Source: Chloroflexota bacterium (GTDB lineage Bacteria; Chloroflexota; Dehalococcoidia; Lucifugimonadales; Lucifugimonadaceae). Taken from it: a stretch of 64,000 nt of DNA. Every line of letters starts with the position of its first letter. The first letter of the stretch is position 1. A program made the translations under genes and the position numbers. This document shows positions 26,620 through 35,532 of the stretch, piece by piece. The notes under the pieces were generated by a model. The model had not been told where the DNA came from. It saw only the letters and a program-made list of their open reading frames with translations, and did no database searches. Where the stretch lies: NCBI GenBank assembly GCA_013204555.1, contig JABMNO010000034.1, forward strand, positions 1 to 64,000, in the 5' to 3' direction.

Positions 26620-27965
26620 CAGGACATGCTCCCGATCTCATCGAGCGCCTCGATCAAGCGGTCTATCTCAGCGCGTGTGTTCTGTTCAGTCAGAGCAAAG
26701 ACGATGCCGTTGGGTACGCGATTGCTCACATCAGCTCCGCCAATGATCTTGCGTTGAATCAGGGCGTCCAGAATCGATTGCGAAGATTTAGGGCAACTGA
26801 CAGCGAACTCGTTGAAGAATGTACCGTCAGAAACGAGCGAATACCCCGGCAACGCATTGATTTGGGAGGCCGCGTAGTGGGCTTTTTGGTAGCAGAGTTC
26901 TGCGGTTTCACGGAGCCCCTGCTTGCCAAGCGTGGCAAGGTATGCGGCCACCATAAGCGCTATCAACTGTGTGCTGGTGCAGATGTTTGACGTGGCGCGC
27001 TCTCGGCGGATGTGCTGCTCCCTGGTCTGAAGCGTCAGCACGTATCCGGTCTCACCGTTGGTGTCGGTTGTCTTGCCGACGATACGGCCGGGCATCTGTC
27101 GCTTGTACGAGTCTTTGCACGTAAAGAGACCAACATACGGCCCGCCGAAACCCAGCGGTACGCCGATGGACTGTCCTTCGCCAGTTGCGATATCAATGTC
27201 GCATTCACCGGGCGATTTGAACATCCCAAGTGACATTGGATTGACCGATGCGACTGCGAGGGCACCTTGAGCGTGTGCGGCGTCTGAAACGGCGCCCATG
27301 TCCTCGATTACGCCATAGACGTTTGGCGATTGGACCATGACGCAGGCGGCATCATTGGGAACGGTGAGATCGGCGGACGAGGCCCTAACGATTTCGATGC
27401 CCTGGTAGTGCGAGTACGAACGCAGAACCTCTATGTTTCGCTCGTCCACGGTATCCAGAGCAACCACTTTATTTCGCTTCGTAATACGGGCCGCCATGAG
27501 GGCAGCCTCAGCGAACGCCGTTGGGCCATCGTACATACCAGCGTTGGCCACTTCCAGGCCCATGAGATGGCTCACCATGGTCTGGAACTCAAATGCGACC
27601 TGTAGCGAGCCTTGAGCGACTTCTGGCTGGTACGGCGTGTACGAGGTCATGAACTCGCCGCGATTTGCTACTTTCCGGGCAACGGCCGGGATGTAGTGAC
27701 GATATGCGCCTGAGCCAAGAAAACAGGCGTAGTCGCCTGGAATGTAGTTCGTTGAGGCAAGCGCTGCCATCTCTGAGGCCAGCGACATCTCGTGTGCGGC
27801 TGGCGGGAGGTCCAGGGTGGGGTGTCGGTATGCTTCCGGTACATCGGCGACGAGATCCTCGAAGTCCGCTACGCCAATCGCATCCAGCATCGCTTGCTGA
27901 TCATGATCGGTGTTGGGAATGAAGGTCGAGGGAGAACCACCAGAGCAGGAATTGGCGAGGGTCAA
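26619..27965 (-). CDS. gcvPA: Glycine dehydrogenase (decarboxylating) subunit 1
   Basis: The N-terminal half of the split P-protein, 448 residues. Family landmarks are FLGSGAYRHYIP, TSYTPYQPEVAQG and YDGPTAFAEAALMA, then GRIVGKTTDTNG and TREQHIRRERATSNICT. The start is a TTG at 27965, about 11 bases after the gcvH stop, with GAGG upstream. Split PA/PB is common in Gram-positives, archaea and Chloroflexota, whereas Proteobacteria usually fuse them. The operon setting leaves little doubt about the role. Confidence 0.94.
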   Translation of the reverse strand: MTLANSCSGGSPSTFIPNTDHDQQAMLDAIGVADFEDLVADVPEAYRHPTLDLPPAAHEMSLASEMAALASTNYIPGDYACFLGSGAYRHYIPAVARKVANRGEFMTSYTPYQPEVAQGSLQVAFEFQTMVSHLMGLEVANAGMYDGPTAFAEAALMAARITKRNKVVALDTVDERNIEVLRSYSHYQGIEIVRASSADLTVPNDAACVMVQSPNVYGVIEDMGAVSDAAHAQGALAVASVNPMSLGMFKSPGECDIDIATGEGQSIGVPLGFGGPYVGLFTCKDSYKRQMPGRIVGKTTDTNGETGYVLTLQTREQHIRRERATSNICTSTQLIALMVAAYLATLGKQGLRETAELCYQKAHYAASQINALPGYSLVSDGTFFNEFAVSCPKSSQSILDALIQRKIIGGADVSNRVPNGIVFALTEQNTRAEIDRLIEALDEIGSMS

Positions 27966-27976
27966 ACTTGCGGCCT

Positions 27977-28360
27977 CTATCCTTCTTCCGCTGTGAGCTT
28001 GTCGTAATCAGCTGCGCCCATGAGGTCGTCAATTTCCGATGGCGCGCTTAGTTCAACCTTCAACAGCCAACCAGCTTCGTACGGACTTTTGTTCACGACT
28101 TCTGGATCATCAATCACCGCATCATTGCGTTCCGTGATCGTTCCTGAGACAGGCGAAAAGAGGTCACTTACGGCTTTGACTGACTCCACTTCTCCGAACT
28201 TCCCGAACTGTTCGATGGAGGAACCAACTTCGGGTAGGTCCACGAAGACGACGTCGCCCAGAGATTCGGTGGCGAACTGGGTGATGCCAACGGTAGCTAC
28301 GATGCCGGTTACAAGCGCCCACTCGTGCTCTTTGGAGTATTTCCGATCGTCCGGTGTCAT
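27977..28360 (-). CDS. gcvH: Glycine cleavage system H protein
   Basis: A lipoyl carrier of 127 residues. The lipoylation site is Lys62 in GEVESVKAVSDLFSPVSG, the standard context. The N-terminal KYSKEHEWA is also canonical. It shuttles the aminomethyl group among the P, T and L proteins. It lies between gcvT (60 bases upstream) and gcvPA (11 bases downstream). No L-protein (lpd) is in the window. Confidence 0.95.
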   Translation of the reverse strand: MTPDDRKYSKEHEWALVTGIVATVGITQFATESLGDVVFVDLPEVGSSIEQFGKFGEVESVKAVSDLFSPVSGTITERNDAVIDDPEVVNKSPYEAGWLLKVELSAPSEIDDLMGAADYDKLTAEEG

Positions 28361-28420
28361 TGCTTCTCTTTCAACTGTTGTGTGCTTCTTTGATGCAAGA
28401 AGAACCCTCCGAATACTTAC

Positions 28421-29530
28421 TCAGATCTTTCGACTTGAGTAGAAGGGTAGCGGCGTGACTTCAGCTTCAATGAGGCGGCCCCTGACGTCGATATCAAACC
28501 GGGTTGAGACAGCGGCGAAGCGCCGGTCAACGTAGCCCATGCCTATATTTGCGTCAAGAGTGGGAGAGTGCGTTCCAGAGGTAACTGTTCCAACTGTCTG
28601 ACCGCTCTTCGATATGGCCTGACCGTGGCGCGGAATTCCCCGCCCAATCATTTTGAACCCAACCATGATCCTGTGAGTTCCCTGAGCACGTAATCGCGCC
28701 AGAGCATCATGTGCCACGTAGCCGGGGCTGGTGATATGGACGAAGCGCTCAAGACCAGCCTCATACGGATTATTATCGCGAGATATGTCGGTTCCGTGGA
28801 GCATGAATCCCGCCTCAAGCCGCAACACGTCGCGCGATCCCAGACCACATGGCTCAACGCCGGCATCTCGGATCGCCGCCCAGACTTTTTGCAGGGCCTC
28901 ACGCGGCGGCATAACCTCGAAGCCATCCTCGCCGGTGTAGCCGGTCCGGGCAGCTCGCATATAGGCCCCTGCTATCGACACCTCGCCAATTCGAAACGGC
29001 TTGATGGCTGAGACTGGCGATTCCGATATCCTGTCCAGAATGGCCGCCGCTTCCGGCCCCTGCACAGCGATCATGCCAACCTGGTCGGTGTAGTTGAACA
29101 TCTGAACACTGCCATGGGCTTCAAGCCGTGGCCGAATCCAATCCACGACCTCATCGATATTGCCAGCGTTGACGATGAGGAGGCACTCCTCTTCCGCAAT
29201 GCGGTAGACAAGAGCATCATCGATGATTCCGCCATCTTCATCGCAAATCACGTGGTACTTCGAACGACCCTGTTGCAGGCCGACTACATTCGCACTCAGC
29301 ACCGTATCCAGGAATGAGACAGCGCCGGGGCCGGAGAATCTAAGACGTGCCATGTGAGAGACATCGAACATGCCTGCACGGGATCGCACCGCCTTGACCT
29401 CAGAAATGATGCCGCCGGGATAGTTGAGTGGCATCTCCCAGCCCGCGAACGGAACCATTTTTGCGCCCAGGTTTACGTGGGCGTTGTAGAGGGTTGTGCG
29501 TCTATACGCGCCGGTATCAGATCCTGGCAA
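28421..29530 (-). CDS. gcvT: Aminomethyltransferase (glycine cleavage T protein)
   Basis: A 369-residue tetrahydrofolate-dependent T-protein. Landmarks are NLGAKMVPFAGWEMPLNY, DVSHMARLRFSGPGA, ARTGYTGEDGFEV and LGSRDVLRLEAGFMLHG. It transfers the methylene group to THF. The first gene of the operon. The start is a TTG at 29530 with GGAAGG nine bases upstream; a later in-frame ATG would cut into the conserved N-terminus. I looked for a glycine riboswitch in the roughly 100 bases upstream and saw none, so control is by another means. Confidence 0.93.
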   Translation of the reverse strand: MPGSDTGAYRRTTLYNAHVNLGAKMVPFAGWEMPLNYPGGIISEVKAVRSRAGMFDVSHMARLRFSGPGAVSFLDTVLSANVVGLQQGRSKYHVICDEDGGIIDDALVYRIAEEECLLIVNAGNIDEVVDWIRPRLEAHGSVQMFNYTDQVGMIAVQGPEAAAILDRISESPVSAIKPFRIGEVSIAGAYMRAARTGYTGEDGFEVMPPREALQKVWAAIRDAGVEPCGLGSRDVLRLEAGFMLHGTDISRDNNPYEAGLERFVHITSPGYVAHDALARLRAQGTHRIMVGFKMIGRGIPRHGQAISKSGQTVGTVTSGTHSPTLDANIGMGYVDRRFAAVSTRFDIDVRGRLIEAEVTPLPFYSSRKI

Positions 29531-29634
29531 ACACGTGGGCCTTCCAGCAAAAATTAACTAGCAAAATAGTGGTCCGTGTCCTGTTGAGAATGCTATTCCC
29601 GGCCTATCGGTCGGTCAACTGGTCAGCGGTGCCG

Positions 29635-30420
29635 TTACCCGGCGCTCGCGATGAGAAATCCGAGGAGGAGATGATCGTCTCGAATGTTGGGAACCATGGT
29701 GTCTGAGATCGAACTACCGTCTCTTGGAGAACCATTGGGACCGCGATCGTCCGTTGCTTTCTTTTTGGCAGACGCTCTGGCCTGTGCGAGCCACTGCAGC
29801 CCACTTTCTTTCTGATCGATGAACTCCTCCACGGTAAATCCGCTGCTACTAAGCCTTGCCTCCATCTCCTCTAGCGGCTCCAGGAATGAAGTCTCCTCTC
29901 CTGCCGCCCAGGGCACCGGGTACAGCACCGGCTGGTCTGCGCCCAGGAACCAATCGTGAAACACCAACCGTCCGCCGGGACGCAGCACGCGGCGACACTC
30001 GGTGGCGAGGTCCGTCTTGGCCTCCACCTGCATGGCGCAGTGCTGAATCAGCACCACGTCAAATGTGGAGTCACCGAACGGCATCGCAGTGATTGAGCCG
30101 TGATGAATTTGTACCCGGTCGTTCAATCCCATCGCTGTGTTGAGTGCGATGGCCGTCTCGACAGCCTCGGGCGTGAGATCCAGGCCGATTACGGAGGCGC
30201 CTGTTTTCGCGGCGACCCAGCGCGATGTCCCACCAATTCCGCATCCTGCATCAAGGACCAGGTCAGTGGCGGTGATGGACGCGAACTTGATCAACTCATC
30301 AGTGGAGGCGGCTCCTCCCATATGCATCTGGTCGACCCGACTCAGAGCTTCCACTGTGAGTGGTTCGGTTGGCAGACCCGCATCTTCCAACCGCGCCAGG
30401 ATTCGTTCAAACGATGACAT
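29635..30420 (-). CDS. Class I SAM-dependent methyltransferase
   Basis: A roughly 261-residue methyltransferase with motif I LVLDAGCGIGGTSRW, acidic motif II VIGLDLTPE and a post-II region DVVLIQHCAMQ. The pre-domain DQMHMGGAAST resembles small-molecule N- or C-methyltransferases (tocopherol, sarcosine or UbiE-like). The ATG at 30420 begins just before the fold. The frame is open to 30555, which would overlap the upstream gene by 83 bases. It is the last gene of the leftward amidohydrolase operon. A roughly 35-residue polar C-terminal tail is extra. The substrate is unknown. Confidence 0.75.
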   Translation of the reverse strand: MSSFERILARLEDAGLPTEPLTVEALSRVDQMHMGGAASTDELIKFASITATDLVLDAGCGIGGTSRWVAAKTGASVIGLDLTPEAVETAIALNTAMGLNDRVQIHHGSITAMPFGDSTFDVVLIQHCAMQVEAKTDLATECRRVLRPGGRLVFHDWFLGADQPVLYPVPWAAGEETSFLEPLEEMEARLSSSGFTVEEFIDQKESGLQWLAQARASAKKKATDDRGPNGSPRDGSSISDTMVPNIRDDHLLLGFLIASAG

Positions 30421-30472
30421 ACGCGAGGCCCAGTAGTCGGCTGCTCGCTGCTCAGACTCGGGTCTTTCCGCG

Positions 30473-31327
30473 CTACTGTCCAGCTTGCTCAACCAGCCAG
30501 TCCCGCGATTCAAGCTTCTGTACGGGAGTGCCGTAAGCCATGGTGTAGTGGCCACCGTAGCCTGCGCCTTCCAGGCGATGAAACATTGACTTGAAGTCGA
30601 TATTCCCTTCGCCGGGAATCATGTGAACCTCAACGGTGCCAACATTGTCAGCAAGGCGGACGCAGCCAATTCGATCCACGCCAAAAGCCTTCAGGAAACC
30701 GTCAACTCCATCAGGAACAAGGTTGGCGTGGTTTGCCGTGAATGCCCATCCAAAGGCATCCTTTTTTATCGCATCGAAATACCAGTGGCATTCCTCAACT
30801 GTGTGAGCAAGGTAGTGCACCTCGGCATCATCCGGCTCGAAGTTGAGATTCTCCAGTAGAAGCTGTTGGCCCAGCGCCTCAGCCAGAATTGTTGCCCGCT
30901 TCAGGTGGTCGATAGACGCCTTCCGCCGGGCTTCTAACTCAGTGGTGAAGTGCATACCGGCATGGACGGTGATCCACTCCGCTCCCAGCCGCGCACCCAA
31001 CTCAATGTTGGCGGCAAGATAGCCATCAACGGCTTCCGACATTCGGGGCGAGAACTCAGCGATGTTCACGGCTGAAAGGGTGTGGATGCCAACATGAATA
31101 TTGTTGTCGGCGAGTAGATCGGCCACGTTCTCGATACGACCGTCATCCCAGTTATCGATGTGATTGGAGCCGATATCGCAGTTGATATCGATGAACTTGA
31201 TGCCATGCAAGATGGACCATGCGATGGCGCTTTCAAGATCCTGCGTGCCCGCATCGAATCCGATGCGCGCTCGCAGCTCATTCGATTCGCCATCTGACGC
31301 CTGTTGGCGGATTCCACTGATGGTCAT
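30473..31327 (-). CDS. Xylose isomerase-like TIM barrel protein
   Basis: A 284-residue AP-endonuclease-2/sugar-isomerase fold. Ligand-type residues are visible at ITVHAGMH, LLLENLNFEPDDAEVHY, AFTANHANL and VHMIPGEGNIDF, as in sugar phosphate isomerases and epimerases. It overlaps the upstream DapA-fold gene by four bases (ATGA). No signal peptide is present. In this operon it would suit isomerisation of a sugar-like intermediate, but this is inference. Confidence 0.85.
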   Translation of the reverse strand: MTISGIRQQASDGESNELRARIGFDAGTQDLESAIAWSILHGIKFIDINCDIGSNHIDNWDDGRIENVADLLADNNIHVGIHTLSAVNIAEFSPRMSEAVDGYLAANIELGARLGAEWITVHAGMHFTTELEARRKASIDHLKRATILAEALGQQLLLENLNFEPDDAEVHYLAHTVEECHWYFDAIKKDAFGWAFTANHANLVPDGVDGFLKAFGVDRIGCVRLADNVGTVEVHMIPGEGNIDFKSMFHRLEGAGYGGHYTMAYGTPVQKLESRDWLVEQAGQ

Positions 31328-32271
31328 TCGACGATCAACCTCGCGTTGCGCAACGTTGTTTCGATCTGCTGTCGGGTCTCCTCATTCGCCGCCCTAGCGG
31401 GCCGACGTGGTCCGCTCATTGTGTAGCCCAGCAGAGATAGCGCAGCCTTCACGCCCGTAAGCCCGAAGCGGCCGATCTGCCTGTCGAGGATGGACGCTGT
31501 CGTTTGCAACCAGCGCGCCGTTCTGTAGTCACCCTGTGATCCGGCAGCCATGATGTCCATGCAGAGTTGTGGGGCGATGTTGCCGAGCCACATGCAGGCG
31601 CCGTTGGCACCAAGTAATCCGCCGTACGCTAGCAGGCCGCCGTTGCAGATCCAGAATCGCTTTTCAGCTGGGAATACCGGACGGACCCAACCCTCAAACC
31701 TGATGTCATGGTCAGTGATATATCCGAAGACGTTTTCCAAACCGCAGACTTCGCCAATCGTCTCAGGCGGCGCGGCGGGTTTATCGTCGAACGTCTGATG
31801 AATCACGATCACGGGAACAGGCGACTTGGCCGCCACCTCAGTGAAATACTCACGAATAGCCTCGGGAGTTTGTGATCGAGGAATCCTCACCCTGATGAGA
31901 TCTGCCCCCGCTGCGGCGTATCGGTCAGCCAGTCGCAGCGTCTCCAGCGTGGAGGCGACGTCTATTCCTGCGATGACGAAGCGCTCCCCCGCCCTTGCCT
32001 GGTTCACGGTTGTGACTATGGAGACCTTCTCATCCTCGCTAAGTAGTGTCTCTTCGCCATTGGCAGTCGTAAGTACGAAGCCTGATAGCGGCGTGTTCAG
32101 CCATTTGCGGATGTTCTGAGCAAGCGCGTCGTGGTCGATGTTGTCGCTCGCTGTAAATGGCGTTGGCGTTGGAGCGACGACGAGCGGATCGGATTGTGGG
32201 ATTGGCAATGAAATGTCCTCGGTTACGCAGGGGGTGATCGCGCCTCGGATTGCGGTGGACGAGCCGGGCAC
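31324..32271 (-). CDS. DapA/NAL-fold protein lacking catalytic Tyr and Lys
   Basis: A 315-residue TIM barrel of the dihydrodipicolinate synthase/N-acetylneuraminate lyase family. Family motifs remain: VAPTPTPFT near residue 33, a TTANGEETLLSEDEK loop and GLLGANGACMWLGNI. The usual YNxP strand instead reads VIVIHQTF (about residues 154-161). The strand expected to carry the Schiff-base lysine (GIKEA) reads FGYITDHD (about 182-189). So the class I aldolase mechanism seems lost. A metal-dependent or non-enzymatic role is possible. The start is GTG at 32271, or a TTG about 20 codons later with GAGG upstream. Confidence 0.72.
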   Translation of the reverse strand: MPGSSTAIRGAITPCVTEDISLPIPQSDPLVVAPTPTPFTASDNIDHDALAQNIRKWLNTPLSGFVLTTANGEETLLSEDEKVSIVTTVNQARAGERFVIAGIDVASTLETLRLADRYAAAGADLIRVRIPRSQTPEAIREYFTEVAAKSPVPVIVIHQTFDDKPAAPPETIGEVCGLENVFGYITDHDIRFEGWVRPVFPAEKRFWICNGGLLAYGGLLGANGACMWLGNIAPQLCMDIMAAGSQGDYRTARWLQTTASILDRQIGRFGLTGVKAALSLLGYTMSGPRRPARAANEETRQQIETTLRNARLIVE

Positions 32272-32292
32272 AGGTTATCGCGTGTGGCGGTA

Positions 32293-33021
32293 TCAGCCGA
32301 AGACGATGTCTGTTAGTCCGCTCAGCGAATTAATTTCAGCGTCGGGTATCGGATCGCCGTTGGACCTCTCTGCACCATTGCGATTGATCCAGATGGAGTA
32401 GATCCCGGCGTTATTTGAACCTAGCACGTCCCACTTCAGGGAGTCGCCTACAAACGCTGATCGGTCTGCGGTTGTGCCCAGACTCTTGAGTGCAATATCG
32501 AATATCTCAAGCTGCGGTTTCATGTAGCCGCATTCCGGCGTGATAATGCTCTGGAACCATCTGGGCAGGTCTGTTGCATCCAGTTTTGGTTGTTGCTCCA
32601 TCAATTCACCATTTGTGATGATGCCCATCTTGAAATGCGGACGCAGCCGATCAAGCGTCGAGTTCGTCTCCTGGAAAAGCACCGGTTCCTCCCGCCTGGC
32701 TATCTCATAGGCGAGGAGGGCCACGCTGATTATTGATGGATCAGGTTCTCCCGCCATCTCCAGCGCTGTTGTCCAAACGTGATGGCGTATGTCTTCCAGC
32801 CTTTTGCTACCAGATGGAGCGGTGGGAACTCCCGTCAATTCGTTCCAGTAGGTGTCAGAGTAGGTCTCATAGGCCTTCTCAACGCGCTCTACACTCACTC
32901 GGCCTGATGCCCGCGCTATGGCCTCCGCCGTGGCCTTTATTGACGTGCGATAGTTGAAATCATCGTCAACAAGGGTCTCATCCAGATCGAAAAAGATCGC
33001 GTCGAAGCGCGGGGCGACCAC
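32293..33021 (-). CDS. HAD-superfamily hydrolase
   Basis: A 242-residue HAD phosphatase. Motif I is FFDLDETLVDDD with both aspartates, motif II is GIITNGE, and motifs III-IV are AFVGDSLKWDVLGSNNAG. A helical cap between residues 20 and 90 places it in the subfamily I group with YjjG/HAD-2 enzymes. It probably removes phosphate from a small substrate. It is tightly packed in the operon, with its start sharing one base with the stop of the upstream amidohydrolase. The substrate cannot be named. Confidence 0.85.
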   Translation of the reverse strand: MVAPRFDAIFFDLDETLVDDDFNYRTSIKATAEAIARASGRVSVERVEKAYETYSDTYWNELTGVPTAPSGSKRLEDIRHHVWTTALEMAGEPDPSIISVALLAYEIARREEPVLFQETNSTLDRLRPHFKMGIITNGELMEQQPKLDATDLPRWFQSIITPECGYMKPQLEIFDIALKSLGTTADRSAFVGDSLKWDVLGSNNAGIYSIWINRNGAERSNGDPIPDAEINSLSGLTDIVFG

Positions 33022-34448
33022 TAACTCCAGCCTGCGTACAACCTGGACTGGGTGAGATCGAGCACTTCATATTTGAGACCGCTGTTGCTCGCCGTAGCCT
33101 CGCCCTCGGGGGCAACGATCCATGTCCCGCCGTTGGCCAGAGACTTGCCGTCCTTCATGATCACTTCGCCATCCACCAGAGACATCGTCGCCTTGCCACT
33201 GAGAGGATCCACGATCGTCACGTCCCCATCGGCGCCGGGTGTGAAGTGGCCTTTGTTCAGCAGACCCATCAGTCTGGAAGGCATCCAGGCGAGCTTGTGC
33301 GCCGCCTCAAGAGGCGACAGCGCTCCAAACGATACGAGCGCAAACGTCCGTTCTATGGCGACATTACGCGGCATAGAGCCGCCGTCCGTACTCACCGCGT
33401 CAATATAAAACTCGCCGTTTTCGTCCTTTTCCGTGGTCAGGGTGAAGGCGCTGGACGCCGGATTCACGGGGAAGCTCAAAGAGGCGTTGGTCCCAGCGGC
33501 TTCCCATATGCGGACGGCCTCTTCTCCGGTGACGAGGACCATACGGCCATCCTGCTCCACCTGGGCGAACCCGTAGCCATCAAGCAACGCCTGTCGCATC
33601 CCGACCTCGGTCAGCGGATAGCCCCGGAGCTGAAGACAGTTGCGGGGAACGTTGGCGACAACGTTCCCATCTTCATCGCAAAAGCCGTTTGTGCCGTTGA
33701 TCTGAGCCAGGTACGCCTCAGTTACTACCTGACCTTTCATCCTCTGAAGGATGTCGAAGGCCTCGCGTACTTCGTCTTCAGCCTTGTTGATCACGCCGCG
33801 GGTATAGGAATTGACGTGAGCGACGTGGAGTCGGCCACCGCCGAGAATCCCGGGAACTTCACGGAGTCCCTCAATCTGGCTACCTGAGTCTTTTGAGCCT
33901 ACGTGATACGCGATCCATGCGGTCCGCGAGTTGGCCACTTCGATGATGTCCGAGGTGGCTTCTGGCGTGAACGGGTGATATCCGCCGATCATCTTGAGCC
34001 CAATGGCGCCTTCCACAAGCGCCTTATCAAGAACCTCACGGACAACGCTCGGCCTTGGGTCATCCTCCGGAATGGACTCATGCGGCACCAGCGACAGGAC
34101 CGTCGCCATGTTTATACCGGCGCCACGTCGCTTCATACCGTCAGCGAACCCGTTGGGCTCCCCATTAAGATCGAGCGCAGTTGTGGTACCGGACTCCGCT
34201 AGCATCTTGAATCCGACGGCGCGGTCCAGCCCGCGTTCGGCGACAGCAGAAACGTGTGTGTGAATATCGATGTGGCCCGGCATGACGTATCGGCCGGTCG
34301 CGTCGTGGACAGTTGCCCCAGATGTATCCAGCCCCTGACCTACCTGATCAATCTTGCCTGATCTGATCCCAACATCCGCTATCTGATCAGTGCCGTTGTG
34401 AGGGTCGAGTACATGTCCGCCGCGGAGTACAACGTCAAAACTTGCCAT
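33021..34448 (-). CDS. Dihydroorotase-like cyclic amidohydrolase
   Basis: A 475-residue amidohydrolase-superfamily enzyme. Metal-site features are HxH in MPGHIDIHTHVS, a probable carboxylated lysine in IGLKMIGGYHPF, histidines in AYHVGSKDSG and HVAHVNSY, and Asp in VSTDGGSM. A small beta-sandwich is formed by N- and C-terminal strands (LSGKATMSLVDGEVIMKDG). It is clearly paralogous to the other amidohydrolase at 37.4-38.8 kb. It may hydrolyse cyclic amides, N-acyl amino acids or related compounds. It lies two bases from the M19 dipeptidase gene, supporting a role in amide or peptide breakdown. Confidence 0.85.
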   Translation of the reverse strand: MASFDVVLRGGHVLDPHNGTDQIADVGIRSGKIDQVGQGLDTSGATVHDATGRYVMPGHIDIHTHVSAVAERGLDRAVGFKMLAESGTTTALDLNGEPNGFADGMKRRGAGINMATVLSLVPHESIPEDDPRPSVVREVLDKALVEGAIGLKMIGGYHPFTPEATSDIIEVANSRTAWIAYHVGSKDSGSQIEGLREVPGILGGGRLHVAHVNSYTRGVINKAEDEVREAFDILQRMKGQVVTEAYLAQINGTNGFCDEDGNVVANVPRNCLQLRGYPLTEVGMRQALLDGYGFAQVEQDGRMVLVTGEEAVRIWEAAGTNASLSFPVNPASSAFTLTTEKDENGEFYIDAVSTDGGSMPRNVAIERTFALVSFGALSPLEAAHKLAWMPSRLMGLLNKGHFTPGADGDVTIVDPLSGKATMSLVDGEVIMKDGKSLANGGTWIVAPEGEATASNSGLKYEVLDLTQSRLYAGWS

Positions 34449-34450
34449 GG

Positions 34451-35530
34451 TCAGTCCATCGCCTCCCGGAAGAGCCTCATATTGCTCTCGCCCAGCACTT
34501 CTGTGATTTCCGCTTCCGACCGGCCGCGCTTGAGCAGGAGGTCGGTCACGATTGGCATCAGGCCAATGTGATCCATGCCTACTGGAAGCGATTTCACCCC
34601 GTCGAAGTCAGTGCCAATTCCAACGTGCTCCGCGCCAACAAGATCAATGGCATGCTCGAAGTGGTCGATCAGTGCGTCCAGTGGCGGGCCAATCTCGCCA
34701 TCAGCGACTCCGATACGCTCCCAGCCGTCATAGTCCTTGTTGTCCCAATCGTTGAGGTGAGCAAGGTGCACGTTTGCAGGCTCGCGTGTGACGAACCCAG
34801 CGCCAAAATTGATGTTGATCACGCCACTCTTCTCCGCGAGAGCGCTGATCATCTCATCGGTCATATTGCGCCGTGCTGGCGTCAAATCTCTGCAAGATGA
34901 GTGTGAAGCGAAAACAGGCCGGATAGACGCATCAAGAACATCGTAGAAGGCTTTATCCGATACATGTGATATGTCTGGAATCATCCCAACCTGGTTCATT
35001 TCGGAGACGATTGCACGCCCGAAATCGGTCAGGCCACCATGCGGCTCGTCGTTACATGAATCGATCCAACTTGTGGCGTTTCCCCAGCAGAGCGTGGTGG
35101 ACCTGATTCCCAACCTGTACAACTGTCTCAGCACGCCAAGATCATCGGAGAAGGCCCGGCCTCCTTCGATGGAGAGCAAGACTGCTACCTTGCCCTCTCG
35201 TTTGGCCTGCTCCACATCTGCGGATGTCAGTGCTATCGCCAGATCATCTGGATACTTATCGATCGTGCGGAACATGACATCGATTCCACGCAGCGTGTAC
35301 TGAAGAGCTTCGTTCTGATCATACTTGTCATCAACCCAGATCGCGAAGAATGCAGCATCAATACCACCCTCCCGAAGGAGCGGTATATCTACCCGGGAAT
35401 CAGCCAACCGCTCATTGAACTCATGATCGTGCCAGAGCAGGTGCGTAATCGTGTCGATATGCGTGTCGATCACGATCGCTGAATCGTGCAGCCGTTGTGC
35501 TCGATCCGAAATGTGCGACAGATCTGACAT
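34451..35530 (-). CDS. Membrane dipeptidase-family (M19) zinc peptidase
   Basis: A 359-residue M19 enzyme. The first metal ligands are in VIDTHIDTITHL (HxD). A bridging Glu is in LLSIEGGRAF, and further histidines are in ISHVSDKAFYDVL and FASHSSCRDL. Residues near GIGTDFDG complete the site. Despite the family name, no signal peptide or anchor is seen, so it is probably cytoplasmic. Members cleave dipeptides, including D-amino-acid ones. It sits two bases from each neighbour in the operon, the FKBP lipoprotein upstream and an amidohydrolase downstream. Confidence 0.9.
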   Translation of the reverse strand: MSDLSHISDRAQRLHDSAIVIDTHIDTITHLLWHDHEFNERLADSRVDIPLLREGGIDAAFFAIWVDDKYDQNEALQYTLRGIDVMFRTIDKYPDDLAIALTSADVEQAKREGKVAVLLSIEGGRAFSDDLGVLRQLYRLGIRSTTLCWGNATSWIDSCNDEPHGGLTDFGRAIVSEMNQVGMIPDISHVSDKAFYDVLDASIRPVFASHSSCRDLTPARRNMTDEMISALAEKSGVININFGAGFVTREPANVHLAHLNDWDNKDYDGWERIGVADGEIGPPLDALIDHFEHAIDLVGAEHVGIGTDFDGVKSLPVGMDHIGLMPIVTDLLLKRGRSEAEITEVLGESNMRLFREAMD

Positions 35531-35532
35531 GA

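Noticed and set aside
29531..29634. A possible glycine riboswitch upstream of gcvT.
   Set aside because: The conserved glycine aptamer core could not be found in either strand, and the gap is only about 100 bases.
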